Source of the DNA: Chloroflexota bacterium
GTDB lineage: Bacteria > Chloroflexota > Chloroflexia > Thermomicrobiales > JADLAZ01
Reading direction: 5' to 3'
DNA: 31,022 nt
Assembly (NCBI GenBank): GCA_020849725.1
Contig: JADLAZ010000194.1
Location: 1-31,022 of the forward strand
The position numbers and the translations under genes are program-made. This document shows positions 1 to 7,271 of this stretch, in pieces. Every line of letters begins with the position of its first letter. Position 1 is the first letter of the stretch. Below the pieces are notes generated by a model. That model searched no databases. It saw only the letters and a list, made by a program, of their open reading frames with translations, and was not told where the DNA came from.

Positions 1-63
1 CAGGCCATTGGCCTGCCGGTGCGTGTAGAAATGCGCCCCGGCGCCATTCCCGCTAGACGACAT
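1..63 (-). CDS. M16 family peptidase, N-terminal fragment (cut by window edge)
   Basis: An ATG at 63-61 opens a frame that runs off the left edge after 21 residues. It reads MSSSGNGAGAHFYTHRQANGL. The end matches the N-terminal strand of the neighbouring M16 protein, which has FPTHRLANGL at the same distance from its start. The start codon lies inside the last codons of that upstream M16 gene and overlaps it by 11 bases, so the two are probably translationally coupled. By family knowledge, bacterial M16B peptidases often occur as tandem subunits, one carrying the zinc site and the other the substrate-binding Arg/Tyr pair. Because the upstream subunit has an altered zinc motif, this one is the likely active partner, but its HxxEH region lies outside the window. 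Confidence 0.7.
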   Translation of the reverse strand, partial: MSSSGNGAGAHFYTHRQANGL

Positions 64-1330
64 GGTCCATCAACTCCTCGGCCGTGCGTGGCCCGATCGT
101 GACCAGCGTCAGGTTGGCGGGCGGCGCTAGCCGCCGCGCCAGCGCGTTGACCCGCTCGACGGTGACGGCTTCGATCTCCTGGCGCGTCTCATCCAGCGTG
201 CGCACGGCGCCGCGCAACCACCATTGCGTGCCGATTACTGATCGGCGGGCGCCACTGCTCTCATTGCGCATGACGATGCTGCTCTTCAGACTCGTCTGCG
301 CCAGGCGCAGCTCGTCACCGGTCACGCCACCGTCGACAAGCCGGAGCAACTGCTCGACGATGACGGTGACGGACTCGTGCGCCTTCTCCGGCGTCGTGCC
401 ACAGTAGATCCGCATCAGCCCGTGGGCCTTCAGGCCGCTGAGGCCGGCGCCGATGCCGTAGGCCAGCCCGCGCTGCTCGCGCACCTCGTCGAACAGGCGC
501 GAGTTCATGCCGCCGCCAAGGATGTCGACCAGCACCAGCCCGGTGTAGTAGTCCGGGTCAGTTGGTGTGATCGCCGGCCAGGCCAGCGCCAGGTGCTGCT
601 GGTTGCTTTCACGCTGCAGGGTCGCCCGTCGCCGCGTGGGCGTGAAGGCCGGCGGCGACGCCTCGGCCACGCCGGCCGGCCAGTCCCCGAACAGATCGTC
701 GGCCTGAGCGACGACCGCCGCGACGTCGAAATTGCCCGCCACGGCCAGGATCGTCCGGTTGGGCGCGTAGGTCTGGTCCCAGAAGCGCTGCAGCGCCGGC
801 ACGTCGATCGCCTGGATCGTCTCGCGACTGCCGTGGACGCTGTTGCCGAGCGGGTGATCGCCGAAATAGGTGCGCGCCATCAATTCGCCCACCAGCGCCA
901 TCGGCTGGTCTTCCATCTGGGCGATCTCCTGAAGCAGCCGGCTCTGCACCTTCGGCGCCTCGTCGGCGGGAAAGCCGGGCCAGCGCACGACGTCCGCCAG
1001 CAACTCCAGCGCCGCCGGCACGTGGCGCCCCAGCACCTGCGCGCTGTACCAACTGTACTCCGTGCCAGCGCTGGCGCCGTGGCGCGCGCCGATCGCCTCG
1101 AACGCTTCGGTCAGTGCCCGCGCGTCGCGGTGCTGGGTGCCCTGCAGGGCGATCGACTCGACGAAGTGCGCGATGCCGCTGTCAGCGGCGGCCTCGTCGC
1201 GTGCGCCGGCGATCACCATCAACCCCAGCGCCGCCGACTGCACGCCCGCCATCGGCTGCATCACGATCTGCAACCCGTTGGCCAGCCGGTGTGTAGGGAA
1301 CACCTCTGCCGCGCTCGCGTTCGCCGTCAT
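53..1330 (-). CDS. M16 (insulinase/pitrilysin-like) peptidase subunit with altered zinc motif
   Basis: This 425-residue protein has the two-domain layout of M16B peptidases. The zinc motif region reads AHFVESIALQGT where active members have HxxEH: the first His and the Glu are kept, but the second His is Ser (codon TCG at 1157-1155). The downstream Glu helix (RLLQEIAQMEDQP) is present. The C-terminal half carries the conserved Arg/Tyr segment (SRLFDEVREQRGLAYG) used for substrate binding. I chose the ATG at 1330 because AGAGGAG lies six bases upstream; a GTG at 1348 falls ahead of that site. A second M16 gene overlaps its 3' end. It is probably the non-catalytic or low-activity half of a heterodimer. 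Whether any metal binds is unknown. Confidence 0.9.
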   Translation of the reverse strand: MTANASAAEVFPTHRLANGLQIVMQPMAGVQSAALGLMVIAGARDEAAADSGIAHFVESIALQGTQHRDARALTEAFEAIGARHGASAGTEYSWYSAQVLGRHVPAALELLADVVRWPGFPADEAPKVQSRLLQEIAQMEDQPMALVGELMARTYFGDHPLGNSVHGSRETIQAIDVPALQRFWDQTYAPNRTILAVAGNFDVAAVVAQADDLFGDWPAGVAEASPPAFTPTRRRATLQRESNQQHLALAWPAITPTDPDYYTGLVLVDILGGGMNSRLFDEVREQRGLAYGIGAGLSGLKAHGLMRIYCGTTPEKAHESVTVIVEQLLRLVDGGVTGDELRLAQTSLKSSIVMRNESSGARRSVIGTQWWLRGAVRTLDETRQEIEAVTVERVNALARRLAPPANLTLVTIGPRTAEELMDHVV

Positions 1331-1394
1331 GCCCACTCCTCTATCCACCAGCGCCGCTCACCGCCGATGCGGCGGCAGCGGTCTCGTGGACAGG

Positions 1395-1423
1395 ATTATA
1401 CGGGCACGCGTGCACTCGAACGA
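1395..1423 (-). promoter_or_regulatory. Probable sigma-70-type promoter of the M16 operon
   Basis: On the minus strand a perfect TATAAT (1400-1395) lies about 65 bases before the M16 start. The -35 region 17 bases upstream (TCGTTC) is weak. A perfect 10-bp palindrome GCACGCGTGC (1404-1413) sits in the spacer just upstream of the -10 box and could be an operator. Confidence 0.55.
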
Positions 1424-1444
1424 TTGCCGAACCCGAGACAGCCG

Positions 1445-1777
1445 TCAGCCAGCGCGGCGGGCAACCTGGCCCAGCTCGCGCAGCAGGCGGTAGGGATAGA
1501 GGCCGGTGTCGTGCCCATCGGCCCACAGCGGCGACACGGCATACAGCCCAACGGGGCGCAAGTCGACCATGTCGGTCTGCTCGGGCGTCAGCGCCGTCGT
1601 GTGTCGCAGCACGCCCGGCTGGCCACCTTCGCCCTGGCAGATGGCGCACGGGCAGGCCCAGCGCAGCGCCTCGAAGCTGATGGCGCTGGTCGCGCCGTCG
1701 GCCCAGGTCACCGTGAGCGTCCGGCGCGCGCGCTCGGCATCGATCGCCGTCGGTTCAAACGCTTCGGCCGGCTGCAC
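1445..1777 (-). CDS. DUF971 / GBBH-like N-terminal domain protein
   Basis: This 110-residue protein is a single DUF971 domain, the fold found at the N-terminus of gamma-butyrobetaine hydroxylase and near Fe-S scaffold proteins. The visible signature is LRWACPCAICQGE (Cys42, Cys44, Cys47) followed by ADGHDTGLYPYRLLREL (His89); in the family these three Cys and one His bind a metal ion. I chose the GTG at 1777 because GAGGGAGG ends about six bases upstream and the length then matches stand-alone family members. A longer open frame to 1966 has no family similarity in its first part. It lies upstream of the M16 pair but is separated from it by 114 bases with a promoter. The exact cellular role is not known. 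Confidence 0.85.
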   Translation of the reverse strand: MQPAEAFEPTAIDAERARRTLTVTWADGATSAISFEALRWACPCAICQGEGGQPGVLRHTTALTPEQTDMVDLRPVGLYAVSPLWADGHDTGLYPYRLLRELGQVARRAG

Positions 1778-1938
1778 CGCGCACCTCCCTCGCCTCAGGC
1801 TTCGGTCGGCCACCAGTGGCCACCGTCCCGATCGAAGGAGCATACCTGGCGCGCGGCGAACGGGCCAGCACCCGCGGGAGACACAAAGACGCCACCCCGA
1901 GTGTCTGCTTCGACGCTGGTATCCGACAGTCCCTCGCC

Positions 1939-2070
1939 CCACCTTGCGGCGGTAGCGCGCCTCCACCCGTTGACGCTGTCTTCACCACCTTGCGGCGGTG
2001 ATATTTGTGCGCCTCGTCGTGTCAGCAACCTCGGCCTTGCGGCTTCGATCAGCTCTCACCTTGCGGCGAG
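1939..2070. repeat. Phased short hairpin repeats, core CCTTGCGGC (4 copies)
   Basis: The 9-base core CCTTGCGGC begins at 1942, 1988, 2035 and 2059, giving spacings of 46, 47 and 24 bases, close to multiples of 23.5. Copies 1, 2 and 4 share one architecture: outer arms, an A/C mismatch at the same place, then CC-TTGC-GG. The outer arms are CC/GG in copy 1, TCACC/GGTGA in copy 2 and CTC/GAG in copy 4. Copy 3 is a simple GCC-TTGC-GGC hairpin. All have the same orientation. They lie upstream of the DUF971 gene on its own strand. Confidence 0.5.
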
Positions 2071-2323
2071 TGCCACGGGTTTTGTCTTCCTCCACCGCCG
2101 GGGCTCGACCCTCGGGGTGACAGGAGCATAGTAGACCAATCCGCGCCATCGGTCAACAGTGCGACTATGTACGTACAGTGCGCTCATCCCACATGGACGC
2201 TACCGACGTGCCAACTAGTCACTGTCAGCCAATTGCAACTCGAATGTTCGGCTATACAGCGCTTTATGCGCATCAGTCTCAGCCGTGGCAGGATTGCGCC
2301 GTGGTGCCCCATGACACCAACGG

Positions 2324-2351
2324 CAACGCCGGCCGCGGCTGGCCGGCGTTG
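2324..2351 (-). terminator. Strong hairpin, possible second terminator of the beta-helix gene
   Basis: This is a perfect 11-bp inverted repeat, CAACGCCGGCC (2324-2334) and GGCCGGCGTTG (2341-2351), with a 6-base loop. No T-run follows on either strand, so if it terminates it is of the T-less hairpin kind. Confidence 0.4.
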
Positions 2352-2470
2352 TCGAGTTTCGCTCTGAGCGCGACAGCAAGTGAGCGACCGGCATCGGGCA
2401 CGTCGGTCGCCAGCGAACCTAGTGGAGTGTCAGGCCGCAATTGCCGACGATGGACCGCATCGCCTCCGTG

Positions 2471-2497
2471 TCGGGGCACCCCTGGTGGGTGCCCCGA
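2471..2497 (-). terminator. Hairpin terminator of the beta-helix gene
   Basis: This is a perfect 11-bp stem, TCGGGGCACCC (2471-2481) with GGGTGCCCCGA (2487-2497), and a 5-base loop. It begins 27 bases after the stop codon of the beta-helix gene. There is no T-tract. Position and strength favour a terminator or an mRNA 3'-end stabiliser. Confidence 0.6.
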
Positions 2498-2524
2498 CCA
2501 ATGCAATTCACGTCTGACGGACCA

Positions 2525-5500
2525 CTAGAATGGATTGGGTCGATTGATCACGTCGATCGGGTCGGGCGGCACGTCGTTGATCGGCACGGCCGGGCCGGTG
2601 CCCGGCAGCGGCGTGTCGATCACACCGGTCTCTCCCGAGGTCACGATCGCGCTCTCAGCCTTATCGCCACAGGTGCCGGAGACCGACACCAGCCGGTTGT
2701 TGACGATCTTGCCGGCGACCTCACCCTTGGTAGTGATGAAGCCGCTGCCATTGGCCAGGGGCTTGGTGATCACCCACACATCTTCGTAGCCGCCACCGAG
2801 GACCGGCGGATTGTAGATGTGCAACTCGCCGTTCTTGTCGAAGACGGCGAAGTCCGTCGGCGCGATGGCCGGCAAGGCGCTGCCTCGGCCGATGTAGCGC
2901 GCCCAGGCGCCCTGGCTCGACACAACCGAGCCAGTGGCAAAGATGGACGTGTTGCTGGTGAGTGGCAGCCCGTCCACCTGCTGGCGCGTCTGCTGGTAGT
3001 TGTACTTCAGCACCAGCTTCGGATTGGCCACCGCGTTGAAGTTGCTCAACAGCAGCGCGTTGGCCACGAGCTCACTCCGCCACACATAGGTAACTGGATT
3101 GCCGGCGTTACCACCCTGGACGAGCACGCGCGTGCCCGGCCACGGGCCACCGGTGCCGGCGCGCGTCAGATGCACCGGCCGATAGAAGGAGGACAGGTTG
3201 CTTGTCAGCGCGATGCCGACGATGCTATTCGTGACCATCCCATTGGGGCACCAGCCAAGAACCGGCATATTCCCGAAATTCGCAATGGCCGTTTGATTGA
3301 GCACGCTCGTCACGGTCTGGCAGCGCGGTGTCGTGTGCACCCGCCCGCTCGGCAGCACCTCACAGATGCGCTGGGCGCCTGGCGGCGCCGCCAGCGCGTA
3401 GGCGCCTGCGCCATCCGTAACCGTCGACAGCTCGCCACCGTCGAGGAGGCCGTTGCCGTTGGTGTCGACGAAGATCGTCACCCCGGCAATGCCGACATCG
3501 CCCGGCTCCTGCAGCAGGCTGCGGTTGGGATCGTTGAACTTGACACCGGCAACCGTGGGGGGCGGGCAGAGTGTCAGGTTCGGCTGGAAGCCGGTCACTG
3601 ACGGCTGGGTATCGGTCCCGTCACAGAGCCACGGCTGGAAGTCGACGTTGGTCGAGACCGGCACACCGGTCCCTGGTCCGACCGGCCCCGGCCCGGTGGC
3701 GCTGCCCCACCAGTTGCTCTCGCCGTTGATGCCGCCGCTGGTGGTGTTGTTGATGCCGGTCGTGTTCGACGCCAGGTGGTTGAGGTTGGCGGTCACGGTC
3801 GGGATGAAGGCGTCACTGGTGTCGTCGTCGATCAGCTTGATGCCGTCGCCGACGTTGTTGATGAAGTTGAATAACACCACTGCCGTCGAGTTGCGGGCCA
3901 CGCCGCCGAAGGCAACGATGACGACGCCGATGTCGCCCGGACCCTGGATGTTGTTGCTGAACACGTTGACTATGCCCTGATCGGCGAAGACGCCGGAGTA
4001 GCGGTTGGCAGTGATCTGGTTGCTATCGACCGTGGTGACGCCGGGCACGAGCATGTAGGTGTAGAGGCCCATGTCGTTGTTGGTGATGGTGTTGCCCTTG
4101 ACCAGGACGCCGGCGCCATGGTCGTACAGGATCACACCGGCCGACTGCGTGTCCGTGACGGGGTTCGGACCGCAGCTTGGAGCATTGCAGAGGTGATCCT
4201 GGATGGTGTTGTTCTCGATCGACCCGGTCGCACCGGAGCTGATCTGGACGCCATTCTGAGCGATCTGGGTCTGGGCGCCGAAGCCCTTGACCGTGTTGTC
4301 CTTGATCGTCGCCGACGAGCCGGTATTGCTGACGACGATGCCGTTCTTCTGATAGCCCTCGATGTGGTTGTCGGTGATCGTGGCCGTGCCGGTGGTGGCG
4401 AACGCCGACCGGCCGACGAGGATGCCGACGCCGTTCTGGCACCCGGACAGGTTAGGTGGTGGCACTGGCTCGTGATCGCGAATGTCCAGCACCCGGTTGT
4501 CGTGGATGACGCCGTTGGCGCCGCCGGAGACGAAGATGCCGGCGCCGATCGAGCCACAACTACCTGGCCCCGGCCCCTTCACAGTGAAGCCGGACAGGTC
4601 CACGCCGACGCCCGCACCGTCGATGCGCACGATGGCCGAGGCCGGGTTGGCAGCGACGGGGATGGTGGCTGGCGCAACGATATTCGTCAGCAGCGCGCCG
4701 TCAGTGCCGACGACGGTCAGGTCCTTGGTGATCACGACCTGCTCGGTGTAGGTGCCGGCCTGGACGTTGACGGTGTCGCCGGCGCCGGCGGCGTCGACGC
4801 CGCGCTGGACGCTCGGCGCGGTCGTCAGCGGCGCAATGAAGCTGTTTGGTGTGACGTAAGCGTTGTTGGCCCGCACCGTGACGAAGCCGCCCGGCGCGAA
4901 GTCGATCGAGTGACCGATCTTGTCCTCAATGGCGTACAGCTGGGCGAGCGTCGCCGTCAGTGCCGGCACGCCGGCGAAACTTGTGCCGGTGGCGTCGACC
5001 GCACCGAGCGAGACGTTGGCGATCGTGCGCTGGGCGCCATGCGTGCCGTTGAACTGGGTGTCGTTCAGGTCAAGCGTCGTGCCGAGCGTCTCTAGGTACA
5101 GGCCAAAGGGACTGGTCGTGCTCAGCGTCACGTTGCTGAGCGAGATGCCTGACACGTCGGTGTAGTGCTGCAGCGAGAAAGCCGAGAACGAGGTCGTCCC
5201 CTGGATGGTCACATTGTCGATCTGGATCGTGCCAGACGGCGCAACCGGGCCGAGGAACGCCAGGCTGCCGATGCCCTTGCCTCGAATCTGCAGCGCGATG
5301 CGCGAGTCGGCGTTGATGGCGACATTCTTGATAGTGGCGTTGCCGTTGAAGCCGAAGAGACTGATGTCGCCCTCGCCGCCAACGCCGGGCGTGGCGCCGT
5401 TGCCGGTGAAGGCGGTGCCGTCGATGGTGACGTTGTTGACGTTGGGCGAGCCGTTGCCGCCGCTCATGAAGCCGTTGAGGCCATTATTGAAGATGACGCC

Positions 5501-6910
5501 GTTCTTGATCTCGATCGTGTTAGCCGATGTCACGGTCGAGGCGATGTTGAACCCGGTGTTGGCGTTGGCCTCCAGCCGGACGTCATCCACCTTCAGGTCG
5601 AGCACGCTGGCGCCGGCGGCGATGCCGATGCCGGCGCCAGCGTTGCTGACGGCGGCGACGTTGTCGAGCGTCGTGAAGTTGACCGCACTCTGGAGGCTGA
5701 TGCCGTCGCCGGCCGAGCCGGTGACGCGCAAGTCCTTGACGGTGAGGCGGTTCACCGCGCTGGCGCCACCGCTGGTAAGCGCGATGCTACCGCTGACGAC
5801 CGTATCCGCTGGCCCACTGCCCGCGCCGTCCAGCGTCAGACGCTTGTTGATGGTCACATTCTCGGGGTACGACCCGACCGCGGCAATGACCGTCCCGCCA
5901 ACCGACACCTGGTTGACGGCCGCCTGAATCGTCTTCTTGGCCGTGCCCGGGGTGATGCCGTCGTTGGCGTCGTTGCCGGCGTTGACGTCGGCGTAGCAGG
6001 TGATCGTGCACTGCGGCGGCACCGGGCCGGAGAGCAGCACGATGTTGTCGATCAGGAAGCCCTTGCCGAGTGTCGCCGGCGCCGTGCCCGAACCAGAGCG
6101 AGCCTGGAAGATTAGCGAGTCGACTGTCCGCGTCGGGTTGCCTTCGCACTCGACGAAGTAGTCCTCCCAACTGCCGGCAGTGTGCTTCAGGACGCCGTCG
6201 ACGTAGACATTGACGATGTCGTTGTCCGACCCGGGCACAAACTGCATCGTCAGTTGCAGGCGGTGCGGGACGGTGCGCGACAAGCCGGTCGCGACCATCG
6301 TCAATGGGAACGAACCGGTACAGCCCGGCCCGCCGGCCGTCTGATACTCGCTGAACACGACTTGCAGTCCAGTCGGCGTATCATTGACGCGCAGGAAGCT
6401 CATGCGCGCGCCATCGCCGCGGTCTGGCGCGAGCGAGAACTGCAGCCCGGGTTGCTCGGCGCCCGGCACCGTTGAGGCGATGTCGAACGCCGCCGAGAAA
6501 TAGGGCTGGCGCGTGCCGCCGGACATGCCGCCATTGGCGGCCGCCGGTTCGCCGGCCTCGTCGGTGAGCGACTTCGAGAACGCCCAATCGCCGAAGGAGC
6601 CACTGGTGGATGCATTGGAGATTCGCAGGCTCCGGTTGCCGAAGCCGGCATAGGTCGGACCGGTGTAGCCGTCGGCAACGTTGTCGGTGACCGCCACATC
6701 ATAGGGGCCAGTAAAGCCCCAGCCATCCTGACCATTGACGTTGCCGGGCGTGAACGTCTCGAAGTTGATGCTGACCGTGTCGGCCAGCACAGGCCCGATC
6801 GTCAGCGCCAGCGCCAGACCAACGATCAACGGCAGCCACCGCCGCCGCGCCGGTGGCCGGAATGTGCGCCGGACCAGAGTCACTTTCTGGAAACCCATGG
6901 GCCTCATCAT
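2525..6910 (-). CDS. Large secreted right-handed beta-helix protein with SdrD-B-like domain
   Basis: The protein has 1461 residues. Residues 1-43 form a signal peptide: an Arg-rich start, a hydrophobic core (WLPLIVGLALALTIGPVLA) and likely cleavage after VLA. Residues 44-295 look like a lectin/LamG-type beta-sandwich. A beta-helix begins near 305 with CYADVNAGNDANDGITPGT, and a second near 695 (GAGDTVNVQAGTYTEQVVITKDLTV); both are full of N/G-rich turns and the second ends with NWWGSATGPG near 1066. Residues 1119-1214 resemble an SdrD/Cna-B domain with an EF-hand-like loop DTNGNGLLDGGE. The C-terminal 240 residues are unrecognised and end in a Pro-rich tail, with no sortase or membrane anchor. 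I chose the ATG at 6910 because GGAGG lies six bases upstream. Such proteins are usually adhesins or glycan-binding proteins; the ligand cannot be told. Confidence 0.85.
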   Translation of the reverse strand: MMRPMGFQKVTLVRRTFRPPARRRWLPLIVGLALALTIGPVLADTVSINFETFTPGNVNGQDGWGFTGPYDVAVTDNVADGYTGPTYAGFGNRSLRISNASTSGSFGDWAFSKSLTDEAGEPAAANGGMSGGTRQPYFSAAFDIASTVPGAEQPGLQFSLAPDRGDGARMSFLRVNDTPTGLQVVFSEYQTAGGPGCTGSFPLTMVATGLSRTVPHRLQLTMQFVPGSDNDIVNVYVDGVLKHTAGSWEDYFVECEGNPTRTVDSLIFQARSGSGTAPATLGKGFLIDNIVLLSGPVPPQCTITCYADVNAGNDANDGITPGTAKKTIQAAVNQVSVGGTVIAAVGSYPENVTINKRLTLDGAGSGPADTVVSGSIALTSGGASAVNRLTVKDLRVTGSAGDGISLQSAVNFTTLDNVAAVSNAGAGIGIAAGASVLDLKVDDVRLEANANTGFNIASTVTSANTIEIKNGVIFNNGLNGFMSGGNGSPNVNNVTIDGTAFTGNGATPGVGGEGDISLFGFNGNATIKNVAINADSRIALQIRGKGIGSLAFLGPVAPSGTIQIDNVTIQGTTSFSAFSLQHYTDVSGISLSNVTLSTTSPFGLYLETLGTTLDLNDTQFNGTHGAQRTIANVSLGAVDATGTSFAGVPALTATLAQLYAIEDKIGHSIDFAPGGFVTVRANNAYVTPNSFIAPLTTAPSVQRGVDAAGAGDTVNVQAGTYTEQVVITKDLTVVGTDGALLTNIVAPATIPVAANPASAIVRIDGAGVGVDLSGFTVKGPGPGSCGSIGAGIFVSGGANGVIHDNRVLDIRDHEPVPPPNLSGCQNGVGILVGRSAFATTGTATITDNHIEGYQKNGIVVSNTGSSATIKDNTVKGFGAQTQIAQNGVQISSGATGSIENNTIQDHLCNAPSCGPNPVTDTQSAGVILYDHGAGVLVKGNTITNNDMGLYTYMLVPGVTTVDSNQITANRYSGVFADQGIVNVFSNNIQGPGDIGVVIVAFGGVARNSTAVVLFNFINNVGDGIKLIDDDTSDAFIPTVTANLNHLASNTTGINNTTSGGINGESNWWGSATGPGPVGPGTGVPVSTNVDFQPWLCDGTDTQPSVTGFQPNLTLCPPPTVAGVKFNDPNRSLLQEPGDVGIAGVTIFVDTNGNGLLDGGELSTVTDGAGAYALAAPPGAQRICEVLPSGRVHTTPRCQTVTSVLNQTAIANFGNMPVLGWCPNGMVTNSIVGIALTSNLSSFYRPVHLTRAGTGGPWPGTRVLVQGGNAGNPVTYVWRSELVANALLLSNFNAVANPKLVLKYNYQQTRQQVDGLPLTSNTSIFATGSVVSSQGAWARYIGRGSALPAIAPTDFAVFDKNGELHIYNPPVLGGGYEDVWVITKPLANGSGFITTKGEVAGKIVNNRLVSVSGTCGDKAESAIVTSGETGVIDTPLPGTGPAVPINDVPPDPIDVINRPNPF

Positions 6911-6973
6911 GGTCTCCCTCCCCAACGATGGACCTCTGCCATGCCACATCCGGGCACAGCGCGCTCGTGCCAT

Positions 6974-7010
6974 CAGAACCGTGTCAGAGAGCCGCTCTGC
7001 CACGGTTCTG
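6974..7010 (-). promoter_or_regulatory. Leader hairpin upstream of the beta-helix gene
   Basis: Outer arms CAGAACCGTG (6974-6983) and CACGGTTCTG (7001-7010) are perfectly complementary over 10 bp. After one T/C mismatch an inner stem CAGAG/CTCTG follows, closing a 5-base loop. In RNA this makes a 37-base hairpin starting about 12 bases after the proposed transcription start and 64 bases before the start codon. No T-run follows, so a simple intrinsic terminator is less likely than a leader element or a dyad operator in DNA. Confidence 0.6.
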
Positions 7011-7028
7011 CCGCCAACTGATGCGACA

Positions 7029-7034
7029 AATATA
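7029..7034 (-). promoter_or_regulatory. Possible -10 box of the beta-helix gene
   Basis: TATATT on the minus strand, in an AT-rich patch about 120 bases before the start codon. No good -35 hexamer is present 16-18 bases upstream, so the call rests on the -10 box and position only. Confidence 0.35.
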
Positions 7035-7209
7035 CTGCGAGTTTCTGTTAGTGCTCGCCGGATCATGGCCGACTTTAGTGGTATCCGCGAGTGACATTTG
7101 CGTGCCATTTGTCATGCCTCGAATCTGGCGCATCTTGCCTCACGGGCACGACCAGATGTTGATGCGATGGCATGGCACAGACGTGGCACAGGACCACGGA
7201 TCCACCAGC

Positions 7210-7224
7210 GCCGCCAGCGGCGGC
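7210..7224 (-). terminator. Weak hairpin behind the GT-C-like gene
   Basis: This is a 6-bp GC stem, GCCGCC (7210-7215) with GGCGGC (7219-7224), and a 3-base loop. It lies 47 bases after the stop of the membrane protein gene and has no T-tract. Confidence 0.3.
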
Positions 7225-7271
7225 CGATCGGTCACGGTGAGGCGTCCGGGAGGCGCGACTTACCCGCGTCG

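Larger units (their letters stand above)
1778..2524. other. 747-bp intergenic region
   Basis: I see no convincing gene here. The open frames present are uncharacteristic and overlap each other. It holds a set of related TTGC-loop hairpins at 1939-2070, a 10-bp palindrome TGTACGTACA (2168-2177), and two strong GC-rich hairpins (2324-2351 and 2471-2497) behind the beta-helix gene. The part from about 2130 to 2330 looks lower in GC than its surroundings by eye. Confidence 0.6.
6911..7271. other. 361-bp intergenic region, leader of the beta-helix gene
   Basis: There is no convincing gene here. It contains a long perfect-armed hairpin (6974-7010), an AT-rich stretch with a possible -10 box (7029-7034), a direct repeat CATTTG-N5-CATTTG (7095-7110, one helical turn apart), and a 6-bp GC hairpin (7210-7224) behind the upstream gene. 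Confidence 0.6.

Noticed and set aside
1939..2070. Possible small CRISPR array
   Set aside because: The repeat is only about 9-15 bases, spacing is uneven (46, 47, 24), and no cas genes are present.
377..2131. Long plus-strand open frame of 584 codons across the M16 and DUF971 genes
   Set aside because: It is antisense to two well-supported genes, is rich in Arg/His/Gln and has no family similarity. It is a by-product of high GC content.
2178..2528. Possible gene in the gap behind the beta-helix gene
   Set aside because: Three overlapping frames compete, none has a ribosome site or recognisable product, and two strong hairpins lie inside.
4118..6115. Plus-strand open frames opposite the beta-helix gene
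   Set aside because: They mirror the Asn/Gly/Val-rich codons of the real gene and show no own start signals or domains.
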